64,000 bases of DNA from Lactimicrobium massiliense (GCF_900343155.1 NZ_OUNG01000006.1:124001-188000), one strand, 5' to 3'. Positions 35,934 to 45,203 are shown, counted from the stretch's first letter. Numbers and translations: made by a program. Notes: generated by a model not told the origin, from the letters alone.

Positions 35934-37165
35934 AACTGGGACTGATTGGTAAAACGCTTGGCCATTCATGGTCATGGCAGATTCATGATATGCTGATCCA
36001 TGAACACTACCAGAACTGGGAACTGTCAGAAGATGAAGTGATTCCGTTTCTGGAAAAGAAAGATTTTACGGGTATCAATGTCACGATTCCATATAAAGAA
36101 AAAGTGATGACGGTGCTGGATGAAATCAGCCCCACGGCCGAAAAGATCGGTGCCGTCAACTGCATCATCAACCGTGATGGCAGGCTGTATGGCTATAACA
36201 CAGACTGTGATGGATTTATGGAACTCGTTAAAACAGCCGGCATGCATATGGAAGGAAAGCATGCGGCGGTGCTTGGCAGCGGCGGTGCTGCCAAGGCCGT
36301 CATGACCGGTGTATCACAGCTTGGCGGCATACCGGTGATGGTATCCAGGCATCCCCATGATGACATGATCAGCTACCAGCAGATGTATGCCATGCAGAAC
36401 CGTTTTTCCTTCCTGGTCAATGCAACACCGGTTGGCATGTTTCCGCATATGGATGAAACACCGGCGGATCTGGATGTCTTTGAACATCTGGAAGGGGTTG
36501 TGGATGTCGTTGCCAACCCGCTGCGTACAAAGCTCTGCTTTCAGGCATCCTGCAAAGGCATTCCCTCGACGGGCGGGCTTGGCATGCTAGTATATCAGGC
36601 AGCCGCAGCTGATGCCCTGTTTACCGGGCAGAAAGTCCCGCAGGAGCGTATCGATGCCTGCCTTGGCACACTGCTGAAAGAGCGCCGCAATATCGTGCTG
36701 ATCGGCATGCCGACATCTGGCAAAAGCAGCGTGGCACAGATGCTTGGCAAGCAGAGCGGCCAGCAGGTATACGACATGGATACACTGCTGGAACAGCAGC
36801 TTGGCACCAGTATCCGCACATGTTTTGAAACCCATGGTGAAGCATATTTCCGTGCAAAGGAAACCAGACTTGCCAGAGAACTTGCAAACAAAGAAGGCGT
36901 GATCATCTCCTGCGGCGGCGGCATTATCAAAAATCCGGAAAATATGCAGGTGTTATCACAGCATGGCGTGGTTGTGTGGCTGCAGAGAAACAGTTTGTTT
37001 CCAAGCAGTGACCGGCCGTTAAGTGCTGATGAGGCTTCGCTGAAAAAGCTTTATGAACAGCGCAGAGGGCTGTACGAAATGTACAGTGATATCCAGGTGG
37101 AAAACAATGGCACTCTGGAAGATACAGCAGAACAGATACTGAAGAAGATTGGAGAACGAAAATGA
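35930..37165 (+). CDS. aroEK: Shikimate dehydrogenase - shikimate kinase fusion
   Basis: A 411-residue bifunctional protein covering two shikimate steps. Residues 1-250 are Aro[10 protein letters not shown] (shikimate site, Trp where Pro is usual), NVTIPYKE with the catalytic Lys, YNTDCDG with the catalytic Asp, GSGGAAKAV nucleotide loop and [11 protein letters not shown]. Residues ~254-411 are Aro[12 protein letters not shown]-loop, [27 protein letters not shown] and the RPL lid. The frame is continuous through the junction without a stop. It overlaps aroC and aroF by 4 bp each. Confidence 0.93.
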   Translation: MKLGLIGKTLGHSWSWQIHDMLIHEHYQNWELSEDEVIPFLEKKDFTGINVTIPYKEKVMTVLDEISPTAEKIGAVNCIINRDGRLYGYNTDCDGFMELVKTAGMHMEGKHAAVLGSGGAAKAVMTGVSQLGGIPVMVSRHPHDDMISYQQMYAMQNRFSFLVNATPVGMFPHMDETPADLDVFEHLEGVVDVVANPLRTKLCFQASCKGIPSTGGLGMLVYQAAAADALFTGQKVPQERIDACLGTLLKERRNIVLIGMPTSGKSSVAQMLGKQSGQQVYDMDTLLEQQLGTSIRTCFETHGEAYFRAKETRLARELANKEGVIISCGGGIIKNPENMQVLSQHGVVVWLQRNSLFPSSDRPLSADEASLKKLYEQRRGLYEMYSDIQVENNGTLEDTAEQILKKIGERK

Positions 37166-38181
37166 TCATCACATTAAAGAAAGATGCACCTGAACAGGAA
37201 GTTGCGAAGATCCGCGCCAATTTCGAGAGTAAAGGCCTGCGGGTCAATATGATTCTTGGCGAAGACTTCAACGTCTTCGGCCTGGTAGGTGATACCGCCC
37301 ACCTGGATGAACGTGACATTCTGGCCAATGAATGGGTTGAGAATGTCCAGAGAGTTTCCGCACCGTATAAGCTGGCCAACCGCATGTTCCATCCCCAGGA
37401 TACAATTGTCAATGTTGCCGGCATTCCAATCGGCGGCAAAGAACCGGTTGTGATTATGGGCGGCCCGTGTTCTGTAGAAGGAGAAGAGCAGGTTGTCCGT
37501 ATTGCAAAGGAAGTCAGGGATGCCGGCGGATGCATCCTGCGCGGCGGTGCATACAAGCCTCGTACTTCACCATACTCTTTCCAGGGACTTGGCTATGAAG
37601 GCATCCTGGACATGGTCAAGGCACGTGAAAAGACAGGCATGCCGATCGTTTCTGAACTGATGAGCGCTGAGCACATTCCGGAATTCGAAGAAAATGTCGA
37701 TCTTGTCCAGATCGGGGCCAGAAACATGCAGAACTTTGATCTGCTTAAGGCTGTGGGCAGAATGAAGAAACCGGTGCTGTTAAAGCGAGGGATGTCCGCA
37801 ACAATTGAAGACTGGATCATGAGCGCTGAATATATCATGGCTTCCGGTAATCCCAATGTCATACTGTGTGAAAGAGGTATCCGCACATTTGAGAAATATA
37901 CCCGCAACACCATGGATCTTGCCGTCATTCCAATCATCAAGGAAAAGACACATCTGCCGATTGTCATCGATCCTTCCCATTCCACCGGCGACTGGAAGTA
38001 TGTGGAAGCCGTATCACTGGCTGCGGTGGCAGCCGGTGCAGATGGCCTGATCATTGAAGTACATGATCATCCTGAATGTGCATGGAGCGATGGTGCCCAG
38101 TCACTCAAGCCGGAAAAGTTTGCCCATCTTGTGAAGCGCTGCCGCAGAGTGGCAGAAGCGGTTGACCGTGAAGTCAGATGA
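37162..38181 (+). CDS. aroF: DAHP synthase (type I-beta)
   Basis: A 339-residue first enzyme of the pathway (PEP + erythrose 4-phosphate). The N-terminal ~70 residues form the ferredoxin-like regulatory domain found in Thermotoga-type enzymes. The barrel follows with [46 protein letters not shown] and IDPSHSTGD. Tyr/Phe feedback through the N-terminal domain is known for relatives. ATGA overlaps on both sides. Confidence 0.95.
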   Translation: MIITLKKDAPEQEVAKIRANFESKGLRVNMILGEDFNVFGLVGDTAHLDERDILANEWVENVQRVSAPYKLANRMFHPQDTIVNVAGIPIGGKEPVVIMGGPCSVEGEEQVVRIAKEVRDAGGCILRGGAYKPRTSPYSFQGLGYEGILDMVKAREKTGMPIVSELMSAEHIPEFEENVDLVQIGARNMQNFDLLKAVGRMKKPVLLKRGMSATIEDWIMSAEYIMASGNPNVILCERGIRTFEKYTRNTMDLAVIPIIKEKTHLPIVIDPSHSTGDWKYVEAVSLAAVAAGADGLIIEVHDHPECAWSDGAQSLKPEKFAHLVKRCRRVAEAVDREVR

Positions 38182-39446
38182 ACGTCACTGTCTCAAAAGG
38201 AAACCTGCATGACTTTTCTGTCTGTCTTCCTGCCAGCAAGTCCCTGTCCCACCGGGCACTGATTGCGGCTGGATTAAGCAGCACGGCATGCCGCCTTCAT
38301 CATGTGGCCGACAACAACGATACTTCGGCAACCATGCACGCACTAAAGATGCGCGGCGCCTCCTTTGCAAAAGATGGAGAAGACTGGCTTGTACATGGCT
38401 GCAGTCATGGTGCAATTCCTGCGCAGCCCATTGACTGCGGTGAGTCCGGCAGCACACTTCGTTTTCTGATTCCTCTGTTTGCTGCCCAGCCCGGTACCGC
38501 AGCGTTTACAGGACATGGCCGGCTGATGCAGCGGCCTCAGTCTGTTTATGCAGATCTTTTTGCAAAACAGGGTCTGCGCTTTGAAAAACAAGGTGACATT
38601 CTATATGCAGAAGGACCATTGTCCTGCGGTACGTATCAGGCGGCAGGAGATGTTTCCAGCCAGTTTATCAGCGGCCTGCTGTTTGCACTGCCGCTGCTGC
38701 CTGGTGAAAGCCGGATTATCGTTTCAGAACCCTTTGAATCAGAAAGCTATGTCGGTCTGACACTGGATATCCTGCATAAAGCAGGCATCCGTGTGAACCG
38801 GCAGGGCAATACCTTTACAGTCCCGGGGAATCAGGCCTATCACATGCCCGCGTATACGGTGCCGGGTGATGACAGCCAGGCAGCGTTCTTTGCGGCTCTG
38901 GCTTTGATCAGCGGCAAAGACGGTGACATCCTCAACATGGACCATGACTCTCACCAGGGTGATCATGTCATACTGGATCATATGCGTGCCTTTGGCGCCG
39001 AAGTGAGCGAAATTCCCAATGGCTACCATATCCATGCCGCTGATCCACATGGGGCTGTGATTGATCTGGGGGATTGTCCGGATCTAGGCCCGATGGAATT
39101 TGCCATGGCCGCCTGTGTCAAGGGTGACAGTACATTTCTGCATGCAGGCAGACTGCGCATCAAGGAAAGTGATCGGATTGCCTGTATGAAGGAAGAAATG
39201 GCAAAGCTTGGCTGTATGCTGGAAGACGATGGTGATACAGTATACGTACACGGCGGGAAGGGCGCCCTGCGGCCATCAGCAGTGCTTGGCCATAACGATC
39301 ATCGCATTGTCATGGCATTAAGCATTCTGGCAGCCTGCAGTGAGCAGCCCATCACGATTGAAGATGCCCAGGCAGTAAACAAAAGCTACCCGGACTTCTA
39401 TCAGGACCTCGCCCGTACAGGAGCGAAGATTTCATATGATCACTGA
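38178..39446 (+). CDS. aroA: 5-enolpyruvylshikimate-3-phosphate synthase
   Basis: A 422-residue enzyme joining shikimate 3-phosphate and PEP. Landmarks are [17 protein letters not shown] with the catalytic Lys, [16 protein letters not shown], the [15 protein letters not shown] helix, KESDRI and [11 protein letters not shown]. The PEP loop reads GESGSTLRF, unlike the GNAGTAMR of class I and GNSGTT of class II. It overlaps aroF (4 bp) and tyrA (11 bp). Confidence 0.94.
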   Translation: MNVTVSKGNLHDFSVCLPASKSLSHRALIAAGLSSTACRLHHVADNNDTSATMHALKMRGASFAKDGEDWLVHGCSHGAIPAQPIDCGESGSTLRFLIPLFAAQPGTAAFTGHGRLMQRPQSVYADLFAKQGLRFEKQGDILYAEGPLSCGTYQAAGDVSSQFISGLLFALPLLPGESRIIVSEPFESESYVGLTLDILHKAGIRVNRQGNTFTVPGNQAYHMPAYTVPGDDSQAAFFAALALISGKDGDILNMDHDSHQGDHVILDHMRAFGAEVSEIPNGYHIHAADPHGAVIDLGDCPDLGPMEFAMAACVKGDSTFLHAGRLRIKESDRIACMKEEMAKLGCMLEDDGDTVYVHGGKGALRPSAVLGHNDHRIVMALSILAACSEQPITIEDAQAVNKSYPDFYQDLARTGAKISYDH

Positions 39447-40308
39447 CACAACCGTATTTGGCATCATCGGTTTAGGTGTTCTTGGCGGCAGCTATGCCAA
39501 GGCACTTTCCGCAAAACACTACAAAGTGCTTGCTGTTGATATTAATACATCCGCTCTGCAGGAAGCTGAAAAAAACGGCTGGATTACGGAAGGCAGCACG
39601 GATCCATCTCTTCTGTCTGCCTGCGATATTGTCGTTTCCTGTCTGTATCCACATACATTCATCAACTGGCTCAAAGAGCATCAGGATGTATTGAAATCCG
39701 GGTGTCTGCTCAGTGATGTGACAGGCGTCAAGCGTGAGGTCATGCAGGCAGTCAATCAGCAGCTGCGCAAAGACGTTGAGTATATTGCCTGCCATCCTAT
39801 GGCGGGAAGGGAAAGCCGCGGTCTTGCCTATGCAGATGAAAAGCGATTCCTTGGTGCCAACTTCATCATCGTTCCTGGCGAAAACAATACGGCTGCTGCG
39901 ATTGCCACAGCCCATCAGCTGGCAGAAATTCTTGGCTTTTCACGCATCGCAGAACTCAGCCCGGAAGAACATGACCGCATGATCGGCTTTCTGTCACAGT
40001 TAACACATGTCATTGCTGTTTCCCTTATGAATGTGGCAGACAATACACATCTGGCTGCCTATACAGGTGATTCCTTCCGTGATCTGACCCGTATCGCCAA
40101 CATCAATGAAGAACTGTGGCCGGAGCTGTTTGTGCTGAACAAGGATAATCTGAGCCGTGAAATTGATGCCTTTGTGGCAGAGATGAAGTCGTTTGAAAAG
40201 CTGATTCAGGATGAGGATTATGACCGCATGAAACAGAAGCTCATACTGGCAACAAAGCGGCGTAAAGCTTTTAACAAGGATCAGGAAAAAGGAGAAGAAA
40301 AGAAATGA
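39436..40308 (+). CDS. tyrA: Prephenate dehydrogenase
   Basis: A 290-residue NAD(P)-dependent enzyme toward tyrosine. The Rossmann motif GLGVLGGSYA is at the start. CHPMAGRESRG and LSQLTHVIAVSLMN, with the catalytic His, follow. No ACT domain follows, so feedback by Tyr would have to come from the catalytic domain or from transcription. Overlaps aroA by 11 bp and aroQ by 4 bp. Confidence 0.94.
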   Translation: MITDTTVFGIIGLGVLGGSYAKALSAKHYKVLAVDINTSALQEAEKNGWITEGSTDPSLLSACDIVVSCLYPHTFINWLKEHQDVLKSGCLLSDVTGVKREVMQAVNQQLRKDVEYIACHPMAGRESRGLAYADEKRFLGANFIIVPGENNTAAAIATAHQLAEILGFSRIAELSPEEHDRMIGFLSQLTHVIAVSLMNVADNTHLAAYTGDSFRDLTRIANINEELWPELFVLNKDNLSREIDAFVAEMKSFEKLIQDEDYDRMKQKLILATKRRKAFNKDQEKGEEKK

Positions 40309-40748
40309 AGCTGATGGTGCTGAACGGACCGAATCTGAATATGGTCGGCATCCGTGAAAAGGGTATTTATGGGACGGTGTCTTATCAGTGCATGATCGAG
40401 ATGATCAAGCAGGAAGCAGAGAAGAGAAAGATTGAAGTAGACTGCCGCCAGTCCAACCATGAGGGAGATCTGGTAGACTGGATTCAGGAAGCGTACTTCA
40501 ATGGCTATGACGGCGTGGTCATGAATCCGGGTGCTTATACGCATACAAGCATTGCCATTGCCGATGCCGTAAAAGCCATTGCACCGATTCCGGTTGTGGA
40601 GGTTCATATCAGTGATATCAACAGCCGCGAAGAATTCCGCCATCACAGTTATGCTGCTCCATACTGTCTTACCCAGATTAAGGGCCATGGCCTTGCAGGT
40701 TATGTAGACGCAATGGATGCGATTGCAGCAGCCAAAGCAGGGAAGTAA
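40305..40748 (+). CDS. aroQ: Type II 3-dehydroquinate dehydratase
   Basis: A 147-residue dodecameric-type dehydroquinase. LNGPNLNMVGIRE, the catalytic Tyr in GIYG, CRQSNHEGDLVDWIQ, MNPGAYTHTSIAI and EVHISDINSREEFRHHS with the catalytic His are all present. Last gene of the operon, which therefore holds all seven shikimate steps plus tyrA. No obvious strong terminator follows. Confidence 0.97.
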   Translation: MKLMVLNGPNLNMVGIREKGIYGTVSYQCMIEMIKQEAEKRKIEVDCRQSNHEGDLVDWIQEAYFNGYDGVVMNPGAYTHTSIAIADAVKAIAPIPVVEVHISDINSREEFRHHSYAAPYCLTQIKGHGLAGYVDAMDAIAAAKAGK

Positions 40749-40810
40749 GATTCTCTGTTTTTTTTCGGGCGGTAAAAGGTACAATAAACACGAGAGGCAA
40801 GTGAAGAAGA

Positions 40811-41557
40811 ATGAAATACAAAGTCTGCAGAGGGTGCGGCACCCGTGTTCCTATGTCCAAAGAGAAATGCCCGGTTTGCGGCACCACAGATTTTACGATT
40901 GTCGATGAGCCGGAGGAAGAAACCCAGACACTGGACTGGGCACCGGATGGCAGTGACAATACAACCAAGCTGTTTCCCTTGACAGGAAACCATCATACTG
41001 TGCAGCGTGATCCAGAAGATGATGCAGCGCAAAAACCATCAAAGAAACAGATGCCGAAGAAGAAAAAGACACCGAAAAAGAAAGCGGAAACAAGGAAAGC
41101 ATCTGAAAAGGGGGAACATACCGGTGTGAACTTCGAACATCTGCTGAAGCGTTTTCCGCCTGTCACGCGGGTGCTGATCATGATCCTGAGCGCACTTGTC
41201 GTGATTGTGCTGGTTGTCGGTATCGTGGCAGCTGTATCCAGAAAACCGGCAAAGACGGCTGTTGCTTCAGCTTCTCCAACTGCAGGTGCTACGGCATCCG
41301 CAAGTGCCCAGGCTGCCGGAGAAACTGCCAGAGCCGATGGCCAGCCGATTGGTAAAGCTGTCATTACTGCGGATACGATCAAGATCAGAACCGAGCCCAA
41401 TACGGATGCCGGTGTGCTTGGCATTGTGCAGAAGGATGATCAGTATGATGTTTATGAGATTGAAACAGATGGCAGCTATACATGGTACTGTATCGGCAGT
41501 GAGAAATGGATTGCGGATGATGGCGGTGAATGGGTGACATATACAGCTGGTGAATAA
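40811..41557 (+). CDS. Zinc-ribbon, single-pass membrane protein with extracellular SH3b domain
   Basis: A 248-residue protein. The N-terminal cytosolic zinc ribbon is CRGCGTRVP...CPVCGTTD. A Lys/Pro-rich linker (PKKKKTPKKK) and one membrane helix near residues 117-138 (VLIMILSALVVIVLVVGIVAA) come next. A Ser/Ala/Thr-rich spacer leads to a C-terminal SH3-like domain (ITADTIKIRTEPNTDAGVLG) of the kind that binds cell wall. TACAAT (40780-40785) may be its -10. Specific role unknown. Confidence 0.72.
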   Translation: MKYKVCRGCGTRVPMSKEKCPVCGTTDFTIVDEPEEETQTLDWAPDGSDNTTKLFPLTGNHHTVQRDPEDDAAQKPSKKQMPKKKKTPKKKAETRKASEKGEHTGVNFEHLLKRFPPVTRVLIMILSALVVIVLVVGIVAAVSRKPAKTAVASASPTAGATASASAQAAGETARADGQPIGKAVITADTIKIRTEPNTDAGVLGIVQKDDQYDVYEIETDGSYTWYCIGSEKWIADDGGEWVTYTAGE

Positions 41558-41643
41558 GCTGGAAATTTGGAAAGACTGACTGAAAATGCTAGAATATGGT
41601 CCATGTCGGGCTGTATGTCTGATGTTGGGATATTTAGCAGAAT

Positions 41644-42000
41644 ATGAAGAAGAAAGAAATTAAGATTTTAATTGTGCTGGTGGTGGCGGCTGTGGCTGCC
41701 CTGGGCATCATCAAACTGATACAGAAGAAAAATGCTGGATCTGGGGTGACGGTTGCGATCTATTACCGCGATCAGATTGTGAAAGAGTTTGATCCTGCCA
41801 AGGATGCGGTTTATACCGTTAAAGGTGACTATGGGACCCTGGATGTAGAGGTAAAGGATGACAAGTGGCATGTGACCAATGAAGAGTGCCCGAATCATAT
41901 CTGCCATCAGATGGGCTGGGTTGGACCTGGCGAATATCTGCCGATCACCTGCCTGCCAAACAACATTGTGGTTGTGCAGGAGGGTTCATCCAGCAAATGA
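41644..42000 (+). CDS. NusG domain II (NusG_II) membrane-anchored protein
   Basis: A 118-residue protein with an N-terminal membrane anchor (ILIVLVVAAVAALGIIKLI) and an extracytoplasmic NusG_II-type domain containing VTNEECPNHICHQMGWV with two Cys. TAGAAT preceded by TGC, about 50 bp upstream, may be its -10. It overlaps the next gene by 4 bp (ATGA). The pair NusG_II plus Gx transporter is common in Bacillota. Confidence 0.82.
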   Translation: MKKKEIKILIVLVVAAVAALGIIKLIQKKNAGSGVTVAIYYRDQIVKEFDPAKDAVYTVKGDYGTLDVEVKDDKWHVTNEECPNHICHQMGWVGPGEYLPITCLPNNIVVVQEGSSSK

Positions 42001-42515
42001 GAAATAACAAGACAAAACACTTTGTCTGGCTGGCACTGCTTTCCGCCATGGCAATCACACTTTCTCTGGTAGAGTCCATCTTCATCGGACCGCTGCTGTT
42101 TGGCATTCTGCGCATCGGCCTTGCCAATATCATTGCTCTGATTACCATCAAGCTGCTTGGCGTCAGGGATATGATTATCGTCAATACCATGCGGGTTGTC
42201 ATATCCACACTGATGCAGGGCACGATCTTTGGCTCGGTATTCTGGATCTCGCTGGGAGGCGTTGTCTTATCCAGCATTGTCCTGATCATCCTGGATCATT
42301 TCCATGCGTCTCTGCTGTTTACATCGATTCTGTGTGCCGTTGCCCATTCCTGTGGGCAGGTGATTATTGTGGCTCTGTTCTACATGCAGCCTGGTATTGC
42401 CGTTTTACTGCCATATCTGCTGCTGGCATCCATTCCAATGGGAATCATCACCGGCATCATTGCAAAAATGGTACTGGCGAGAATTCATCCCCTGCGCAAA
42501 GAAACACTGGCATGA
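41997..42515 (+). CDS. Gx transporter family (Hpre_diP_synt_I) membrane protein
   Basis: A 172-residue membrane protein with five to six helices and the family motif GILRIGLANIIALITIKLLG. Related proteins were once annotated as heptaprenyl diphosphate synthase component I, but the architecture is that of an ECF-type S component or permease. Translationally coupled to the NusG_II gene. GGAGGG just upstream serves as Shine-Dalgarno. Confidence 0.82.
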   Translation: MRNNKTKHFVWLALLSAMAITLSLVESIFIGPLLFGILRIGLANIIALITIKLLGVRDMIIVNTMRVVISTLMQGTIFGSVFWISLGGVVLSSIVLIILDHFHASLLFTSILCAVAHSCGQVIIVALFYMQPGIAVLLPYLLLASIPMGIITGIIAKMVLARIHPLRKETLA

Positions 42516-42545
42516 ACAGGTGCTTTGACAGCCCTGTTTTTTCTT
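42515..42545 (+). terminator. Terminator of the NusG_II/Gx pair
   Basis: AACAGG (42515-42520) pairs with CCTGTT (42533-42538), followed by T residues. Confidence 0.7.
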
Positions 42546-42593
42546 TTGCAGCCATGGTAAAATACCATCGGCTTGCAAGAAGGGGAGTTAACC

Positions 42594-43478
42594 ATGCGTG
42601 ATTATGTGATTGCAACTGCATCAACCTGTGATCTGGACCGCACCTGGCTTGATGAACATCAGGTTCCATTTATTTCATATACATTTATTATCGATGATCA
42701 TTCCTACAATGATGACTGCACAGAGAAAACAAAGGAATTTATTCTGGATCAGATGAAACAGGATAAGCCGGTTTCTACAGCTGCCATTTCTGTATATGCC
42801 TATGAGCAGTTCTTTGAGAAGATCCTGCAGCAGGGCAGGGATATTATTTTTCTTGATATGACAAAAGCACTGTCTTCTTCTTTTTCCAATGCTGTCATGG
42901 CATCCCGTGATCTGCAGGAAAAATATCCGGACAGAAAGATTGCCGTGATTGATACAAACGCAGTGACACTGATTCTTGGTTTACTTCTGAAAGAGGCAGT
43001 TGCCATGCATGAAAGCGGCAGTGATTTTGATGAAGTTGTCAGTTGGATTGAAACAAACAAGAACAACTTTGTCGGCCGTTTCATGGTCAATGATCTCAAG
43101 TGGCTGCGCCACGGCGGCAGGCTTTCCAATGCGTCTGCCATTGTTGGATCTCTGCTTTCCATCAAGCCGCTGATCATCGTGGATGATGATGGTAAACTTG
43201 TTGCTTATAACAAGATCAGAGGCAGACAGAAATGCCTGCACACCCTGATTGAGGATGTCGCAAAATCTATGACAGATGAGACGCCAAAGCATGAAACGGC
43301 ATTGATCTTCTCTGGTGAAAAGGAAGACGGTGAGGCATTCCGTCAGGAATTCATGGCTGCTTATCCGGATCTGCACAATGTTGGACTGTACAGACTTGGC
43401 CCGGTGATCATGGGACATATCGGACCTGGCTTTCTGGCTGTTGTCATCTATGGAAAGGGCAGAGAACCGAAAGCCTGA
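42594..43478 (+). CDS. DegV family fatty-acid-binding protein
   Basis: A 294-residue cytosolic lipid-binding protein (FakB-type). ATASTCDL matches the N-terminal (S/T)DS(T/S)xDL-type motif; SAISVYAYEQF-like TAAISVYAYEQF is the TSQPS-position segment, and GGRLSNASAIVGSLLSIKP is the family core. It would present fatty acids to FakA; a separate FakA-like small domain is encoded at 29.5 kb. ATG at 42594 after AAGGGGAG. Confidence 0.88.
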   Translation: MRDYVIATASTCDLDRTWLDEHQVPFISYTFIIDDHSYNDDCTEKTKEFILDQMKQDKPVSTAAISVYAYEQFFEKILQQGRDIIFLDMTKALSSSFSNAVMASRDLQEKYPDRKIAVIDTNAVTLILGLLLKEAVAMHESGSDFDEVVSWIETNKNNFVGRFMVNDLKWLRHGGRLSNASAIVGSLLSIKPLIIVDDDGKLVAYNKIRGRQKCLHTLIEDVAKSMTDETPKHETALIFSGEKEDGEAFRQEFMAAYPDLHNVGLYRLGPVIMGHIGPGFLAVVIYGKGREPKA

Positions 43479-43505
43479 GCTGTGGCTGCACAGCTTTTTA
43501 TTTTT
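43478..43505 (+). terminator. Terminator of the DegV gene
   Basis: AGCTGTG (43478-43484) pairs with CACAGCT (43489-43495), loop GCTG, then TTTTATTTTT. Confidence 0.85.
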
Positions 43506-43606
43506 GTATATGATGCAGACATTTGCACATAGATGGCTGATTGAAAACAATACGTCTGCCCGCTATGATTATTTCGAAGACAGATGTCTTGAAGGAGGAC
43601 GCAAAG

Positions 43607-43777
43607 GTGAAGATTATTATTGATGCAGTCAGCGAACTGGCCAAGATCAGCTGGAACAAACTGAAGCCTACCGAAAAGGCACTGTTGGCCGCAACTTCTG
43701 CAACACTGGTTCTGGCGATGGTCAGCTATGGGATGTCATCCCGCCAGCAGAAAAAACAACGGCTGATGCATCCATGA
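43607..43777 (+). CDS. Small single-pass membrane protein
   Basis: A 56-residue protein: a short helix (KIIIDAVSELAKISWNK), a membrane segment (ALLAATSATLVLAMVSYGM) and a basic tail (SSRQQKKQRLMHP). GTG at 43607 is chosen because GGAGG lies 8 bp upstream. Its own terminator follows. No family recognised; the IS insertion lies just past its terminator. Confidence 0.6.
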   Translation: MKIIIDAVSELAKISWNKLKPTEKALLAATSATLVLAMVSYGMSSRQQKKQRLMHP

Positions 43778-43781
43778 AGAG

Positions 43782-43802
43782 AAACCGCAGATGCGGTTTT
43801 TT
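43782..43802 (+). terminator. Terminator next to the IS insertion
   Basis: AAACCGC (43782-43788) pairs with GCGGTTT (43793-43799), followed by T. The IS target duplication begins one base further on. Confidence 0.8.
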
Positions 43803-43810
43803 AAGTTGAA
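43803..43810. repeat. Left target-site duplication of the IS
   Basis: AAGTTGAA, repeated exactly at 44999-45006. Confidence 0.9.
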
Positions 43811-43856
43811 CGCTATTTTCAAAGATTTAGTTGATGAGGCTGTAAACACCAAAATA

Positions 43857-44909
43857 TCATGAGCTATATGCCTCATAGAGGTTAATTGGCATTTTAAGCT
43901 TTGGGATCTCCGCACAGGTAAATGGAATCTGTTCAAACATTGTTTCCATGTATGCTTCTGATTTCCATTTGCGCATGTCCAGCCTGTACTTTAAATATTT
44001 CTTCATGACGATCCAATTCAAATAACCCTGGAGATGTCTTGTGCTGATACCATGTTTCTGCCTGATCATGTTTTTTAGCTCAGAGTGAAGCTCGTTTACT
44101 TCAGATACTGTATTGCCCTTTGGTGTTAAATAACCGTTAGATGGAATAATGTCACTGTTGAAGTGATTATCGCCCACGAAAGTTTGAATGCTATGGCTGT
44201 CATCACTGATAATTGTTGAATGCGCTGCGAAGTGAGAGCTGTATTGATTCAGAATTTCTGCACTCTCTCTGCCTAATCCTCCAATTTTAAAGAGAATATT
44301 GTCATGCTCATCAATAGCTGTTACCAGGCAGATCTTGTGATGGCTGGTGCCAGGTAAAGCACGCTTGGTTGAATGACGGCGATGCTTTCCACGCTGTTTG
44401 CTGAATCTTGGCATTTTATCCTTCCTGGTCCCTTTCAGGTTGATTTTGGTATAAGTAGGATCCAATTCAACATTTCCACTTAAGACCACATTATTCTGAA
44501 TCTTTGCTGCAGCCTGATATAACTTGTGACGCATGTTGAAGCAGGTAGTAACTGATAAGCCTGTAGCTACACTCTGCTGAGTCAGAGTCATTCCGTTAAG
44601 CTCGCCAGAGATAAAAGTAGTCCAGATATCAAAGCTTGTTCTGGAATGAGTAAACATCGTACCTGTTGTTGCCATAAAAACAGATTTGCATTTTTTACAT
44701 CTGTATTTCTGACGATTATGTGGGTTAAAGCCATTCTTAACAAAGTGAGTTGAACCACAATGAGGACATTTCTCAACATGCAAAGAGAGATTCTCGTAAT
44801 TTGTTGTCGTACAGTTTACTTTCTCTCTGAATAGCTTTTCTAAACCAACACGAATGAATTCAATTTCGACAGGAGATAAAGAATTCAGGAAATTCTGATT
44901 AACGAGCAT
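43857..44909 (-). CDS. IS1595-family (ISXO2-like) transposase
   Basis: A 350-residue transposase. The N-terminal zinc ribbon is CPHCGSTHF...YRCKKCKSVF; a helix-turn-helix-like region follows (LTQQSVATGLSVTTCFNMRHK). The ISXO2-like DDE domain includes VELDPTYTKINLKG, IISDDSHSI and the NELHSELKNMIRQKHG block with His-Ser-x-Leu-Lys. Full length, no frameshift. GAGGTGATG upstream of the ATG serves as RBS. Confidence 0.92.
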   Translation of the reverse strand: MLVNQNFLNSLSPVEIEFIRVGLEKLFREKVNCTTTNYENLSLHVEKCPHCGSTHFVKNGFNPHNRQKYRCKKCKSVFMATTGTMFTHSRTSFDIWTTFISGELNGMTLTQQSVATGLSVTTCFNMRHKLYQAAAKIQNNVVLSGNVELDPTYTKINLKGTRKDKMPRFSKQRGKHRRHSTKRALPGTSHHKICLVTAIDEHDNILFKIGGLGRESAEILNQYSSHFAAHSTIISDDSHSIQTFVGDNHFNSDIIPSNGYLTPKGNTVSEVNELHSELKNMIRQKHGISTRHLQGYLNWIVMKKYLKYRLDMRKWKSEAYMETMFEQIPFTCAEIPKLKMPINLYEAYSS

Positions 44910-44952
44910 ATCATCACCTCAACTGAAGTCATGATAAGTTATAGATATTAAC

Positions 44953-44978
44953 TTGATGTACTTGTTCGGGTACATCAA
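44953..44978. repeat. Hairpin at the transposase-upstream end of the IS
   Basis: TTGATGTAC (44953-44961) and GTACATCAA (44970-44978) form a perfect 9-bp inverted repeat that shares bases with the terminal repeat. It could block read-in transcription or regulate the transposase. Confidence 0.6.
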
Positions 44979-44998
44979 CTATTTATTTGAAAATAGCG

Positions 44999-45006
44999 AA
45001 GTTGAA
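44999..45006. repeat. Right target-site duplication of the IS
   Basis: AAGTTGAA, identical to 43803-43810. Confidence 0.9.
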
Positions 45007-45047
45007 AAAAAAGAAAAACCGGATCATGAGATCTGTCACCATCCGGT
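45007..45047 (-). terminator. Terminator of tRNA-Gly
   Basis: On the minus strand ACCGGAT and ATCCGGT pair (plus 45018-45024 and 45041-45047), followed by a long T-rich run (plus-strand A-run at 45005-45018) that reaches the IS target site. Confidence 0.8.
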
Positions 45048-45053
45048 ATTCTA

Positions 45054-45127
45054 TGGAGCAGACGACGGGAATCGGACCCGCGTATTCAGCTTGGGAAGCT
45101 GACATTCTACCATTGAATTACGTCTGC
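45054..45127 (-). tRNA. tRNA-Gly (anticodon CCC)
   Basis: Acceptor GCAGACG/CGTCTGC, encoded CCA, anticodon stem-loop TCAGC-TTCCCAA-GCTGA giving CCC. It decodes GGG. A dedicated CCC glycine tRNA is often absent when the UCC species wobbles. Confidence 0.95.
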
Positions 45128-45187
45128 GTATATATTGATTATAGCGAAAAGCACCGTACTTGGAAACATGAAGTTTTCTGACGGGAT

Positions 45188-45197
45188 TTGCTACAAT
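45188..45197 (+). promoter_or_regulatory. Extended -10 of mutY
   Basis: TTGCTACAAT, with the box ending 6 bp before the chosen ATG at 45204. The predicted transcript would begin at or next to the start codon. Confidence 0.5.
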
Positions 45198-45203
45198 AGA
45201 GCC

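Larger units (their letters stand above)
43811..44998 (-). mobile_element. IS1595-like insertion sequence, complete
   Basis: 1188 bp, bounded by 26-bp imperfect terminal inverted repeats (43811-43836 and 44973-44998) that match at 23 of 26 positions, beginning CGCTATTTTCAAA and ending TAGTTGATG. It is flanked by the identical 8-bp direct repeat AAGTTGAA, the target size known for IS1595. One intact transposase gene fills it. The element is more A/T-rich than the host. Exact duplication and an intact frame suggest a recent or still active insertion. Confidence 0.93.

Noticed and set aside
44588-44779. Second small gene inside the IS element
   Set aside because: Out-of-frame shadow of the transposase without start signals; IS1595 elements typically have one gene.
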